Source: an uncultured Prevotella sp. (GTDB lineage Bacteria; Bacteroidota; Bacteroidia; Bacteroidales; Bacteroidaceae). Taken from it: a DNA stretch of 49,412 nucleotides. The DNA lies in the NCBI GenBank assembly GCA_937906495.1, contig CALCVT010000038.1, positions 1 to 49,412 on the forward strand, written 5' to 3'. The notes beneath the pieces were generated by a model. That model was not told where the DNA came from. It saw only the letters and a list, made by a program, of their open reading frames with translations, and ran no database searches. Below, piece by piece: positions 41,856 to 49,412 of the stretch. Both the position numbers and the translations under genes were made by a program. Within the stretch, counting starts at the first letter, position 1; each line of letters begins with the position of its first letter.

Positions 41856-42677
41856 ATGAAAAAGTATATTGTAATGGCCTTGATGGCTGCAGGCGCTTTG
41901 TTTACTGCCTGTTCGGACGATGACGATCGTTATTTGAATAATGTACCCGAAGCAATCGAAAACTCGTTTGCACAAAAATATCCTACTGCCAGCCATCAGC
42001 GTTGGAGCATGGAAGGTGCCTACTATAAGGCAGAGTTCCGAAATGCAGATGGTACAGAAACCGATGTTTGGTTCCGTCCTGATGGAACCTGGGTGCGCTC
42101 TGAAACCGAAATGTACCCCTCGGCTCTTCCTCAAGCAGTAAAGGATGTGGTGGCCAATGAGTATCCCAAGTATTATGTTGACGATGCAGATTATATTGAA
42201 ACACTGACTGCGTCATACTATCACCTGGAACTTGAGGGTAGAGGAATGCCCGATATCGAAATTAATGTTTATGCTGATGGCTCGCTTTTTGAAGGACTTG
42301 CTGATGGAAAAGTGCCTGCCGGAAAACTTCCCGAGAATATAGCGCAAGCTTTCGATACGCTCTTCCCAAACATCAGTGTGCGTGAGTGGGAAGTAGAAGG
42401 CGGACTCTATAAGGCAGAATTCTATACTGCCGAAGGTATGGAGGCCGAAGCATTCTTCTCGCCCGAGGGTCTGTGGGTTGGTACTGAATATGATTTCAAA
42501 GGTACATTGCCTGTTGCTGTACAAAGCTATCTGGCATCCAATTATGGTAATTACCAGGTTGACGACGTTAACTATGTACAAACACCCAAGGGCGATTATT
42601 ACGAAATAGAATTGGAACGTAAGGGACATCGTGACGTGATGATAAGGCTTACCGCTGATGGTATGCTTTGGGAATGA
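41856..42677 (+). CDS. PepSY-like lipoprotein with repeated domains
   Basis: This 273-residue protein has a lipobox at LFTAC (Cys 19). The remainder consists of about four copies of one PepSY-like unit, each built as LP-x-A(I/V)-x(6-8)-YP..-V-D(D)-..Y-Y-x-(L/E)E. Examples are VPEAIENSFAQKYPTASHQRWSMEGAYYKAEF (about 30-61) and LPENIAQAFDTLFPNISVREWEVEGGLYKAEF (about 155-186), which are clearly duplicated halves. It lies 74 bases after the shorter PepSY-like gene and ends at a strong terminator. The duplication within the gene is the reason for its length. Confidence 0.85.
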   Translation: MKKYIVMALMAAGALFTACSDDDDRYLNNVPEAIENSFAQKYPTASHQRWSMEGAYYKAEFRNADGTETDVWFRPDGTWVRSETEMYPSALPQAVKDVVANEYPKYYVDDADYIETLTASYYHLELEGRGMPDIEINVYADGSLFEGLADGKVPAGKLPENIAQAFDTLFPNISVREWEVEGGLYKAEFYTAEGMEAEAFFSPEGLWVGTEYDFKGTLPVAVQSYLASNYGNYQVDDVNYVQTPKGDYYEIELERKGHRDVMIRLTADGMLWE

Positions 42678-42699
42678 TTGTAATCTAAATTATAACAAT

Positions 42700-42745
42700 A
42701 ACCGCAAACAGTCTTGCTTTTTGTAGGATGTTTGCGGTTTTTTTG
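42700..42745 (+). terminator. Intrinsic terminator after the PepSY-like lipoprotein gene
   Basis: AACCGCAAACA (42700-42710) pairs perfectly with TGTTTGCGGTT (42729-42739), and a further run of T (to 42744) follows. It is 22 bases after the stop codon. Confidence 0.9.
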
Positions 42746-42865
42746 ATTAAAGAGCCAATTGTTGAAGTTTTTTTCGGTATTATTAGGGCATAAGCGAATT
42801 TAATTTTGTTTCTTTGCCGAACAACAAAAAACCTGAGGTAATAACCATCTAACTATTATGTGCTT

Positions 42866-44413
42866 ATGAAAAACTTTACTTCACTTTTGTCCATCGCCTT
42901 GATGGTAACACCGGCGGTGCAGGCACAGCGTAACGTTCACGCATGCACTTCTCAGCAGCGTCTGCAAAGTCTGGTTACGCGACCTTATGAAAATAGTAAG
43001 CCCGGTATTGTGCCATTGAAAAATCCGGTAATACGCAATGCCACAAAGTTGGGCTTATCTTTGGCCGAAGGAGGCCAGACATCTATTTGGCGAACCTTGC
43101 ACGACAAGCAATATCTGTTTGACGAAGCATCGGCTCAATGGATAGACGACTCGGAATGTGACTATACTTATTATCCTGACGGACAACTCAAAACCGTGTT
43201 GCTGAGGGAAGCAGACTCATGGGAACAGCAAACTTATGAGTACAATGCCGACGGACAACTTTCGCTCTATACAGAGTCGGAAAGTAAGGACGGAAATAAT
43301 TTTACACCTACAGTTAAGCGTGAAATCAAATACGATGGAGTGCTCAAGACACAACCTGTTGAAAGTTTGAATTATAAATGGGATGAAGGACAAAACCAAT
43401 GGGTGCTTGATGAAGGGAGCTTTAAACGTACCATTAAGCGCAATGCTGCAGGGCAGATTGAGTCGTCGATGGTTGAGTCGTATACCGAGGGCGATTATCA
43501 TATTTACTCGCAGTCTATTTATACTTACAACGGGCATGATAAACCGGTTGCCTACGAATTTAAACGAGGCGTGAAGAATAATGGGAATTACGACCTACAA
43601 ACTGTAAATAACTTTAATAATATAGTTTGGGAAAATTTTGACGGAAATCCGCCTGAAGAAGTATTTGACTTGTACTACGGAGGTTGCAGAGTAGCTTCGG
43701 CAGATATTATAGAAGATGGTGAAAAGTCTGGCACTTTGAAGGCTACCTATTCGGGCGAAAATTTTGTAACCGAAGAAGTGTACGATTGGCAGATGGTTAA
43801 GATTAAAGTAAAATATACTGTTATTGATGCTAATGGCAGCAATCAAACCGAAGAGCAAGACTTTATGGATATGAACGAAGATGGTTCGTATGCCGACGAT
43901 GAGGTTATTTTCCAGTCAAAAGTAGAGAGTATATTTAATGAACATCAGCACCAAACACTGGACGGATATTACGAGGCTGATCCGGGTATGGAGTATGTGC
44001 TTTGTGATGGCAAAAAGTTTGACTATAAGTACGATTCTAAAACAGACTGTATAGCCGAAAAGATTGATTATTACTTTAGTGCCAAGTACGATGAAGATGG
44101 CTATATTGTTGATGGAGAATTTGTCAAAGAATATAAGCTTGTAGCCGATAAATTTGCCGACGTGGCCTCAAGTAGTGGCATTGGTGAACTGCAACAGTCT
44201 GAACTCCAAATGGAGCGCAATGGAAACGCCCTTCGTATAGTTATGCCTGGCATGAAGTATTGCCGCTTGTACGACATGCAGGGCCATGTGGTGCTGCAGC
44301 ATGCTGCTGCTAATGGCAATATCGTTTTGAATATGAGTAATCTGCAGCCCGGTATCTATATTTTAGCCATTGATAGTACTGTAGGTAGTCGTATGGTTAA
44401 GATTGCGAAGTAG
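42866..44413 (+). CDS. Exported protein with YD/RHS-like repeats and T9SS-like C-terminus
   Basis: This 515-residue protein has a signal peptide (residues 1-21). Between about 80 and 300 are repeated segments of the form D-G-Q-L-x(2)-(V/L)-x(4)-(D/E)-x-W-x(4)-Y-x-Y-N, such as YTYYPDGQLKTVLLREADSWEQQTYEYNADGQLSLY, like the YD/MORN-style repeats of Bacteroidetes surface proteins. Residues about 445-515 form a type IX-like sorting domain (NALRIVMPGMKYCRLYDMQGHVVLQHAA...LQPGIYILAID). The ATG at 42866 is preferred over the GTG two codons before. It should be surface-displayed. Its place after the two-component system and PepSY-like genes is notable, but a terminator (42700-42745) separates them. 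Confidence 0.72.
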   Translation: MKNFTSLLSIALMVTPAVQAQRNVHACTSQQRLQSLVTRPYENSKPGIVPLKNPVIRNATKLGLSLAEGGQTSIWRTLHDKQYLFDEASAQWIDDSECDYTYYPDGQLKTVLLREADSWEQQTYEYNADGQLSLYTESESKDGNNFTPTVKREIKYDGVLKTQPVESLNYKWDEGQNQWVLDEGSFKRTIKRNAAGQIESSMVESYTEGDYHIYSQSIYTYNGHDKPVAYEFKRGVKNNGNYDLQTVNNFNNIVWENFDGNPPEEVFDLYYGGCRVASADIIEDGEKSGTLKATYSGENFVTEEVYDWQMVKIKVKYTVIDANGSNQTEEQDFMDMNEDGSYADDEVIFQSKVESIFNEHQHQTLDGYYEADPGMEYVLCDGKKFDYKYDSKTDCIAEKIDYYFSAKYDEDGYIVDGEFVKEYKLVADKFADVASSSGIGELQQSELQMERNGNALRIVMPGMKYCRLYDMQGHVVLQHAAANGNIVLNMSNLQPGIYILAIDSTVGSRMVKIAK

Positions 44414-44467
44414 CAGAATGTTGTTATAATTGTCTTTTTAGTAGGTATTAGGCAGAAGTATGTAGTG

Positions 44468-44510
44468 GCAGGCCCTGCAGGCATTTTTGTTTGCAGGGCT
44501 TGCTTTGTTG
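44468..44510 (+). terminator. Terminator after the exported repeat-protein gene
   Basis: GCAGGCCCTGCA (44468-44479) pairs with TGCAGGGCTTGC (44492-44503), with one G-U pair, followed by TTTGTTGTTG. It lies 55 bases after the stop. Confidence 0.8.
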
Positions 44511-44666
44511 TTGTAATAAGCAGCTGAGGCTATAAAAGTGTTCAGGTATGATTCTTCAACAACAAGCACAGGCCACAATCCTGCTTGCTTATGGCGTGTA
44601 AAAGCCGATGGATGCATGGCAGGGTTGTAGCCTGTAGTCTGTAGTTATGTGGTGCGTATTCTCGAA

Positions 44667-45860
44667 TTAGAGTTCGAGGTTGCCGTCGAAGATTTCGTGC
44701 CAGGGCAAACCTTGCTTGTTGAGTTCGTCCATGAAGGGGTCTGGATCGAATTCTTCAACATTCCATACGCCCGGACGTTTCCAAAGGCCAAGCATAAACA
44801 TACGTGCACCGATGCAGGCGGGTACGCCCGTAGTATAGCTTACGCCTTGCATACCGGTTTCTTCGTAAGCTGCCTGGTGCGAGCAGTTATTATAAACGTA
44901 GTAAGTGCGCTCCTTACCATCTTTCAAACCGCGGATGCGGCAGCCGATACTGGTTTCGCCTTCGTAGTTCTCGCCAAGATCCTGCGGATTGGGTAGCACT
45001 GCTTTGAGGAATTGTAATGGAACGATTTCCATACCCTGATAGTTGATGGGTTTGATGGAGTCCATACCAATGTTTTGGATTACACGCAGGTGTGTAAGGT
45101 ATTCTTGTCCAAAAGTCATCCAAAAACGGGCGCGCTTAATGGTAGGATAGTTTTTTACCAAACTTTCAATCTCTTCGTGGTGTAGCAGGTAGCTTTCTTT
45201 GGGACCAATGTTGGGGTAGGTAAGAGGCTGGTGAATTTCGAGCGGTTCGGTTTCAACCCACTGGCCATTTTCCCAATAGAGTCCTTTTTGGGTAATTTCG
45301 CGAATGTTGATTTCGGGATTGAAGTTGGTAGCAAAAGCCTTGTGGTGGTTACCGGCATTGCAGTCTACAATATCGAGGTACTGTATTTCGTCAAAGTGGT
45401 GCTTGGCAGCATAGGCCGTAAATATGCTGGTAACGCCCGGGTCGAAGCCACAGCCTAAAATAGCGGTAAGTCCAGCCTGTTCGAAGCGTTCTTTATAGGC
45501 CCATTGCCAGGAGTACTCAAAGTGTGCCTCGTCTTTAGGCTCGTAGTTAGCAGTGTCAAGATAGGAGCAACCGCATTGTAAACAAGCCTCCATAATCGTG
45601 AGGTCCTGATAGGGTAAGGCAAGGTTCATAACGAGGTCTGGCTTGAACTCGTTAAAAAGTTCGCAGAGTTGCTCAACGCTGTCAGCATCTACTTGAGCTG
45701 TTTTGATGTCGGAGCGTCCGATAGCCTTTACAATGTCGTCGCACTTTGACTTTGTACGGCTGGCAATCATGATTTCGCTGAACACGTCGGTGTTCTTGGC
45801 CACTTTATGGGCAGCCACAGTTGCGACGCCACCGGCGCCGATAATCAATACTTTTCCCAT
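44667..45860 (-). CDS. Carboxynorspermidine synthase (saccharopine dehydrogenase family)
   Basis: This 397-residue enzyme is predicted to condense aspartate semialdehyde with a diamine, using NADPH, to make carboxy(nor)spermidine in the alternative polyamine pathway. It starts at MGKVLIIGAGGVATVAAHKVAKN, the Rossmann motif, which fixes the ATG at 45860. The family's SYLDTANYEPKDEAHFEYSWQWAY, ILGCGFDPGVTSIFTAYAAKHHFDEI and YTTGVPACIGARMFMLGLW segments are all present. The length is standard for this subfamily. It has no decarboxylase partner in the window. A general saccharopine dehydrogenase-like role is the alternative. A -7 element (45899-45906, minus) lies 38 bases upstream of the start. 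Confidence 0.88.
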   Translation of the reverse strand: MGKVLIIGAGGVATVAAHKVAKNTDVFSEIMIASRTKSKCDDIVKAIGRSDIKTAQVDADSVEQLCELFNEFKPDLVMNLALPYQDLTIMEACLQCGCSYLDTANYEPKDEAHFEYSWQWAYKERFEQAGLTAILGCGFDPGVTSIFTAYAAKHHFDEIQYLDIVDCNAGNHHKAFATNFNPEINIREITQKGLYWENGQWVETEPLEIHQPLTYPNIGPKESYLLHHEEIESLVKNYPTIKRARFWMTFGQEYLTHLRVIQNIGMDSIKPINYQGMEIVPLQFLKAVLPNPQDLGENYEGETSIGCRIRGLKDGKERTYYVYNNCSHQAAYEETGMQGVSYTTGVPACIGARMFMLGLWKRPGVWNVEEFDPDPFMDELNKQGLPWHEIFDGNLEL

Positions 45861-45898
45861 TTTTGTCTGAGTTGTGTTTGTATGAGGTATTTGCGAAG

Positions 45899-45906
45899 CA
45901 AAGATA
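45899..45906 (-). promoter_or_regulatory. -7 element for the carboxynorspermidine synthase gene
   Basis: The complement reads TATCTTTG, an exact match. No -33 TTTG is seen. It places transcription start near 45892. Confidence 0.55.
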
Positions 45907-46031
45907 CACCAAAGCGGGCGCAACGTGAAGTAAAAAGCACTTTTTATTCCATTTTTCGTGCGCTTTTTATCGACAACAGCATGGCTTTAGGTATTTTGCA
46001 CTTGCTTGACATGATTATATGCTAAGCCAAA

Positions 46032-46057
46032 CTCCTCTTTAATTATAGTTTGAGGAG
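46032..46057 (-). terminator. Stem-loop after the acyl-ACP thioesterase gene
   Basis: CTCCTC (46032-46037) pairs with GAGGAG (46052-46057). An alternative pairing uses CAAACT/AGTTTG in the same segment. It lies 20 bases downstream of the thioesterase stop on the minus strand. The stem is short. Confidence 0.45.
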
Positions 46058-46076
46058 CATGGGCAAAAGTAAAAAC

Positions 46077-46817
46077 TTAAAATTCAATGCTTCCCTTGAC
46101 AACAACTTCGCCTCCAGGTTTACGTATTTCGTATAAGTCGCGTCCGTGATGTGTCTGGTCGGGTTCGTGGTAAATCTCAAGAACATCTCCACAATAGGAT
46201 TCCTGGCAATAAGCCATTTCAATGCGTCGTGGCGCATTTGCCTTCAGTTTGTTGGCAGGATATAGGTTAAGCAGTAATTCTATATAGCGAATGGAGTTAA
46301 CATGGCCATTGATGTCGAGGTCGGTATATACGGCTTGATGTGTGGCAGCCAGTATAGGTTTTTTGAGCCGGATACGTCCCATGGGAGCTATAGGGGCAGG
46401 CCGTTCGGGAATGAGCACGTTCGTAAATCCGCCATTGGGTAGTTGCGTAAGGTCGGCAGGTTGACGTGTTTGCATATCAATAAGCGACCATATACTTGTG
46501 GCATGGCCTAATGTAGTACCGTCAAATCGTTTGATGCAGAAGTGGCGGTCGGTAAATTGGCGGTATAAACGGTCTACCCAAGTTTCGATGGTGAAGTCTT
46601 CGCCTGTACGGGGCATTGTTTCTATTTCAATGACTAAACGTGAGAGTACCCAGCCGTGATGAACAGCTATCATTTCGCTGTAGCCGAATTCATGTTCACC
46701 GGCATGTAACGAGGCACAACGCAGAATAAGGTTTCCTAGATTTCCCCATGATAAATTACCGCAGAAGTCTTCGGAAAAAGGCTCGACAGTATAGTTGTAT
46801 TGACTGAACTTTTGCAT
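46077..46817 (-). CDS. Acyl-ACP thioesterase
   Basis: This 246-residue double-hotdog enzyme (FatA/FatB-like bacterial type) releases fatty acids from acyl carrier protein. The N-terminal hotdog has the LGNLILRCASLHAGEHEFGYSEMIAVHHGWVLSRLVIEIETMPRTGEDFTIETWV segment. The C-terminal hotdog contains TDLDINGHVNSIRYIELLLNLYP, with the catalytic Asn-His arrangement (NGHVN). The length fits the bacterial family. It may balance acyl chain pools or make free fatty acids for lipoproteins and LPS; the substrate chain length is not predictable. It is divergent from the DPP IV gene. Confidence 0.9.
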   Translation of the reverse strand: MQKFSQYNYTVEPFSEDFCGNLSWGNLGNLILRCASLHAGEHEFGYSEMIAVHHGWVLSRLVIEIETMPRTGEDFTIETWVDRLYRQFTDRHFCIKRFDGTTLGHATSIWSLIDMQTRQPADLTQLPNGGFTNVLIPERPAPIAPMGRIRLKKPILAATHQAVYTDLDINGHVNSIRYIELLLNLYPANKLKANAPRRIEMAYCQESYCGDVLEIYHEPDQTHHGRDLYEIRKPGGEVVVKGSIEF

Positions 46818-46859
46818 TTCCGTTAGTTTTATTCAGATATGGAGTCATTGTCTTTTAAG

Positions 46860-46891
46860 CAAAAGTAGCGAATTTATGGGGAGCAGGCAAG
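46860..46891 (-). promoter_or_regulatory. Promoter of the acyl-ACP thioesterase gene
   Basis: Read on the minus strand, CTTG (46891-46888), a 20-base spacer and TACTTTTG (46867-46860) fit both promoter elements. The start codon lies 42 bases downstream. Confidence 0.6.
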
Positions 46892-46909
46892 GAATTTCGC
46901 ATAAATGCT

Positions 46910-46942
46910 TAACTTTGTCGCGAGTTTCGCGTATATCGCGAA
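46910..46942 (+). promoter_or_regulatory. -7 element and CGCG inverted repeats before the DPP IV gene
   Basis: TAACTTTG (46910-46917) is a -7 match. It is followed at once by TCGCGA (46918 on) and then TTCGCG-TATAT-CGCGAA (46926-46942), so three CGCG blocks lie within 25 bases at the predicted transcription start. This could be an operator or a 5' mRNA hairpin. Confidence 0.5.
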
Positions 46943-46971
46943 GGCAATACTTAAAATATAATACGCTTGAC

Positions 46972-49197
46972 ATGAAAAAATTTCTAATGATTGTGGCCAG
47001 CCTGTTTTTGGGTTGTGGTGCAATATCTGTTGCGCAGGCCCAAACACCGAAGGAAGGTCTTACGCTCGAAAATATAACGGGCGGAAAGTATTCGGCACGC
47101 TATGTTTATGGTGTTACACCTATGAAGGATGGCGAGAGCTATTCGCAGTTGTCGGACGATAGTAAGCGCATTGTGCGTAGGTCTTTCAAAAATGGCAAAG
47201 AGCTGGGCGTAATTTTTGATGTGGCTACAGCACGTGGCAAGCATAAACTTGAAAGTATCGATGGTTACATCATGTCGCCCGACGAAAAGCGCATTTTGTT
47301 GCGTACGCAGACTAAAATGATTTATCGGCGCTCGTATACTGCTGTATATTATATATATGATGTGCAGAATGGTACGTATGAGCCTCTTTCGGATGGTGGA
47401 CCGCAACAGATGCCTATATTCTCGCCCGATGGTAATGTCATAGCTTTTGCACGCGATAATAATTTGTTCCTTGTAAAATTGTTGTATGGCAATGCCGAGA
47501 GTCAGGTAACTAAGGATGGCAAGTTTAACGAGGTGCTTAATGGTATACCCGACTGGGTGAACGAAGAGGAATTTGCAACAAATCGTTCTTTTGACTTTTC
47601 GGCTGATAGCCAAATGTTGGCATGGGTGCGCTATGATGAGTCAAAGGTGCCAGTTTATGCTATACAGGAGTTTAAGGGTGCCTACCCTACACGCGCAGAG
47701 TATGATGAATATCCCGGTGAGTATCGTTACAAATATCCCGTGGCAGGTGCCAAAAACAGTGAGGTAAGTGTCATGACTTTCGATATTAAGAGCCGCGTTA
47801 CCCGTACGCTCAAACTTCCTCTTGATAAAGATGGCTATGTGCCCCGCATTCAGTTTACATCAGACCCCTCCAAACTTGCCGTAGTGACACTCAACCGTCA
47901 TCAGGACCGCATGGATATTTATATGGCTAATCCGCGTTCTACAGAGTGTAAGTTGGCCGTGCGCGAAGAGGTTCCAAAATACGTAGCAACCGAAGCTTAC
48001 GAGAGTCTGAAGTTTTATGGCGATAACTTTGCCTTTGTTTCTGACCGCTCGGGTTATAAGCATATTTACTGGTATAATTTGAATGGTCAGTTGTTGCGTC
48101 AAGTAACTAAAGGCAATTACGATGTGAGCGACTTTTATGGTTATGATGCCCAAAGCGGACGTTTTTATTATGCTTCGCACGAAGAAAGTCCTTTACGGAC
48201 AGCTGTCTACTCCATTGATCGCAACGGTAAACAAAAGAAACTCTCTACCGAGGTTGGTACTAATGATGCTACCTTTAGTACTTCGATGAAGTATTTTCTA
48301 AATGTTTATTCGTCTGCACAGCAACCGCCTGTTACTACATTACGCCAGGCAGCAGATGGTAAGGTGCTTTCAACAATGGTTGACAATGCTGAACTAAAGA
48401 CTGCGGTAACTCCTTATTTAGGCAAAAAGGAATTTTTTAAGTTCAAAACTTCTGAAGGTGTAGAACTGAATGGCTGGATGGTTAAACCGCAAGATTTTGA
48501 TGCAGCCAAAAAGTATCCGGTAATTATGTACCAGTATTCGGGTCCTGGCTCACAGGAGGTTACTGATTCTTGGAATATGGGTTTCTATCCGGGTGGTGTG
48601 TATGAGAGCTACATGACACAACAAGGTTTTATATTTGTCTGTGTTGATGGACGTGGTACAGGGGCACGCGGTGCTGAATTTGAAAAGTGCACATACTTGA
48701 AGTTAGGTGAACTTGAGTCTAAAGATCAGGTCGAAACTGCGCTTTATCTTGGCACACTGCCTTATGTAGACAAAAATCGTATTGCCATTTGGGGATGGAG
48801 TTTTGGCGGATTTAATACGCTGATGGCCATGAGTGAAGGGCGTAATGCCTTTTGTGCAGGTGTAGCAGTGGCAGCTCCTACCAACTGGAAGTACTATGAT
48901 ACAGTTTATACAGAACGTTATATGCGTACACCGCAGGAGAATGCTTCGGGATATGCTATTAACCCAATAGAACGTGCAGAGAAACTGCATGGTAATTTAC
49001 TCTTGATACATGGTACTGCTGATGACAATGTACACTTCCGAAACTTTGCTGAAGTGAGTGAAGCTTACGTACAACATGGCATCCTTTTTAGACAACAGGT
49101 TTATACCAACCGCAATCACTTTATTATGGGCGGTAAAACTCGTCAGCAATTGATGCAAACCATCAGCAACTATTTTCTGGAGAACTTGAAGAAGTAG
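46972..49197 (+). CDS. Dipeptidyl peptidase IV (S9 family)
   Basis: This 741-residue exported serine peptidase removes X-Pro or X-Ala dipeptides from peptide N-termini. The ATG at 46972 is chosen because a signal peptide begins there (MKKFLMIVASLFLGCGAISVAQAQ) and the predicted transcript starts only at about 46924. The N-terminal beta-propeller (about 40-490) contains the Glu motif WVNEEEF used to bind the peptide amino end. The C-terminal alpha/beta-hydrolase domain has the nucleophile in GWSFGGFNTL, the Asp in HGTADDNVHF and the His in NRNHFIMGG. Relatives in oral Bacteroidales contribute to peptide feeding and to degradation of host proteins. Confidence 0.94.
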   Translation: MKKFLMIVASLFLGCGAISVAQAQTPKEGLTLENITGGKYSARYVYGVTPMKDGESYSQLSDDSKRIVRRSFKNGKELGVIFDVATARGKHKLESIDGYIMSPDEKRILLRTQTKMIYRRSYTAVYYIYDVQNGTYEPLSDGGPQQMPIFSPDGNVIAFARDNNLFLVKLLYGNAESQVTKDGKFNEVLNGIPDWVNEEEFATNRSFDFSADSQMLAWVRYDESKVPVYAIQEFKGAYPTRAEYDEYPGEYRYKYPVAGAKNSEVSVMTFDIKSRVTRTLKLPLDKDGYVPRIQFTSDPSKLAVVTLNRHQDRMDIYMANPRSTECKLAVREEVPKYVATEAYESLKFYGDNFAFVSDRSGYKHIYWYNLNGQLLRQVTKGNYDVSDFYGYDAQSGRFYYASHEESPLRTAVYSIDRNGKQKKLSTEVGTNDATFSTSMKYFLNVYSSAQQPPVTTLRQAADGKVLSTMVDNAELKTAVTPYLGKKEFFKFKTSEGVELNGWMVKPQDFDAAKKYPVIMYQYSGPGSQEVTDSWNMGFYPGGVYESYMTQQGFIFVCVDGRGTGARGAEFEKCTYLKLGELESKDQVETALYLGTLPYVDKNRIAIWGWSFGGFNTLMAMSEGRNAFCAGVAVAAPTNWKYYDTVYTERYMRTPQENASGYAINPIERAEKLHGNLLLIHGTADDNVHFRNFAEVSEAYVQHGILFRQQVYTNRNHFIMGGKTRQQLMQTISNYFLENLKK

Positions 49198-49255
49198 TAG
49201 CTTCGAGTTTTGATTGCTGCTATATGTAGCTTTTCGAAAAATATAATGTCTTCAT

Positions 49256-49299
49256 AATTTGAAGTTCTAGGAGCGTATGCGTTTCTAGAACTTCAAATT
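49256..49299 (+). terminator. Stem-loop after the DPP IV gene
   Basis: AATTTGAAGTTCTAG (49256-49270) is fully complementary to 49285-49299, with a 14-base loop. It lies 59 bases after the stop. TGC-TTTAT follows. Confidence 0.75.
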
Positions 49300-49412
49300 T
49301 GCTTTATAAGGCCGTATTGTATTCATCCCATCTACCCCATATTCCTAGATATAAAAATGGGTCAGTAGATTTTTAGTGGGGATTAATTTTGCATAGTCAA
49401 AGTTAATTAAGA

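Noticed and set aside
1..49412. tRNA or rRNA genes
   Set aside because: I scanned for the T-loop GTTCRANNC and 3' acceptor patterns and for rRNA-like conserved strings and found none. A tool such as tRNAscan-SE would settle it.
1..49412. CRISPR array, insertion sequence or prophage
   Set aside because: No spaced short repeats, no transposase or integrase reading frame and no phage structural gene are visible.

Overview
The window is chromosomal DNA from a member of the Bacteroidales, most likely a Prevotella/Alloprevotella-like Prevotellaceae (genus inferred from protein style only). The main signs are Bacteroidetes-type promoters (TTTG, about 20 bases, TAnnTTTG), A-rich rather than Shine-Dalgarno leaders, a PUR-family small DNA/RNA-binding protein, an OmpP1/FadL-type porin, DUF4369 and PepSY-like lipoproteins, a carboxynorspermidine synthase, DPP IV, and secreted proteins with type IX secretion-like C-termini. 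I see no rRNA, tRNA, CRISPR array, insertion sequence or prophage. Most of the window is core genome.

Layout. 1-8.6 kb: a LysM glucosaminidase, a nitroreductase, a TrmH-type rRNA/tRNA methyltransferase, a low-complexity exported protein, an OmpP1-type porin, a META lipoprotein and the translation factor EttA. 9.3-14 kb: a GNAT acetyltransferase behind a C10-A9 tract, an M23/LysM endopeptidase, lysS and gpsA. 14-16.6 kb (minus strand): an MBOAT O-acyltransferase and an SGNH-like partner. 17-20 kb: the PUR protein and a GLUG-repeat secreted protein. 20.4-22.8 kb: rplY, pth, an S4 heat-shock-type protein and an unknown protein. 23-26 kb: sigma-54 activator, lptE, a TPR protein and secG. 26-29.7 kb: ugd, a membrane protein and a helix-hairpin-helix protein. 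30-35 kb: a small acidic protein, a GH20 hexosaminidase, a DUF4369 lipoprotein, a membrane protein and ftsB/divIC. 35-38.5 kb (minus): a queuosine cluster made of a precursor transporter, queC, an EFR1-type flavodoxin/ferredoxin and queF. 38.9-44.4 kb: a two-component system followed by two PepSY-like proteins and a secreted protein. 44.6-49.2 kb: carboxynorspermidine synthase, acyl-ACP thioesterase and DPP IV.

Most interesting points. (1) The leader of the queuosine-precursor transporter gene folds as a compact preQ1-I-like riboswitch that ends a few bases before the start codon. (2) The same gene carries a perfect 327-bp tandem duplication of its 3' end, leaving a second, headless C-terminal copy downstream. 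This is either very recent or an assembly error. (3) A 155-bp intergenic stretch after the hexosaminidase packs three strong palindromes, including an intrinsic terminator far from any gene end. (4) The sigma-54 activator of the lptE-secG operon has GSFTGA in place of GAFTGA, no receiver domain, and an 18-bp perfect palindrome at its predicted transcription start.
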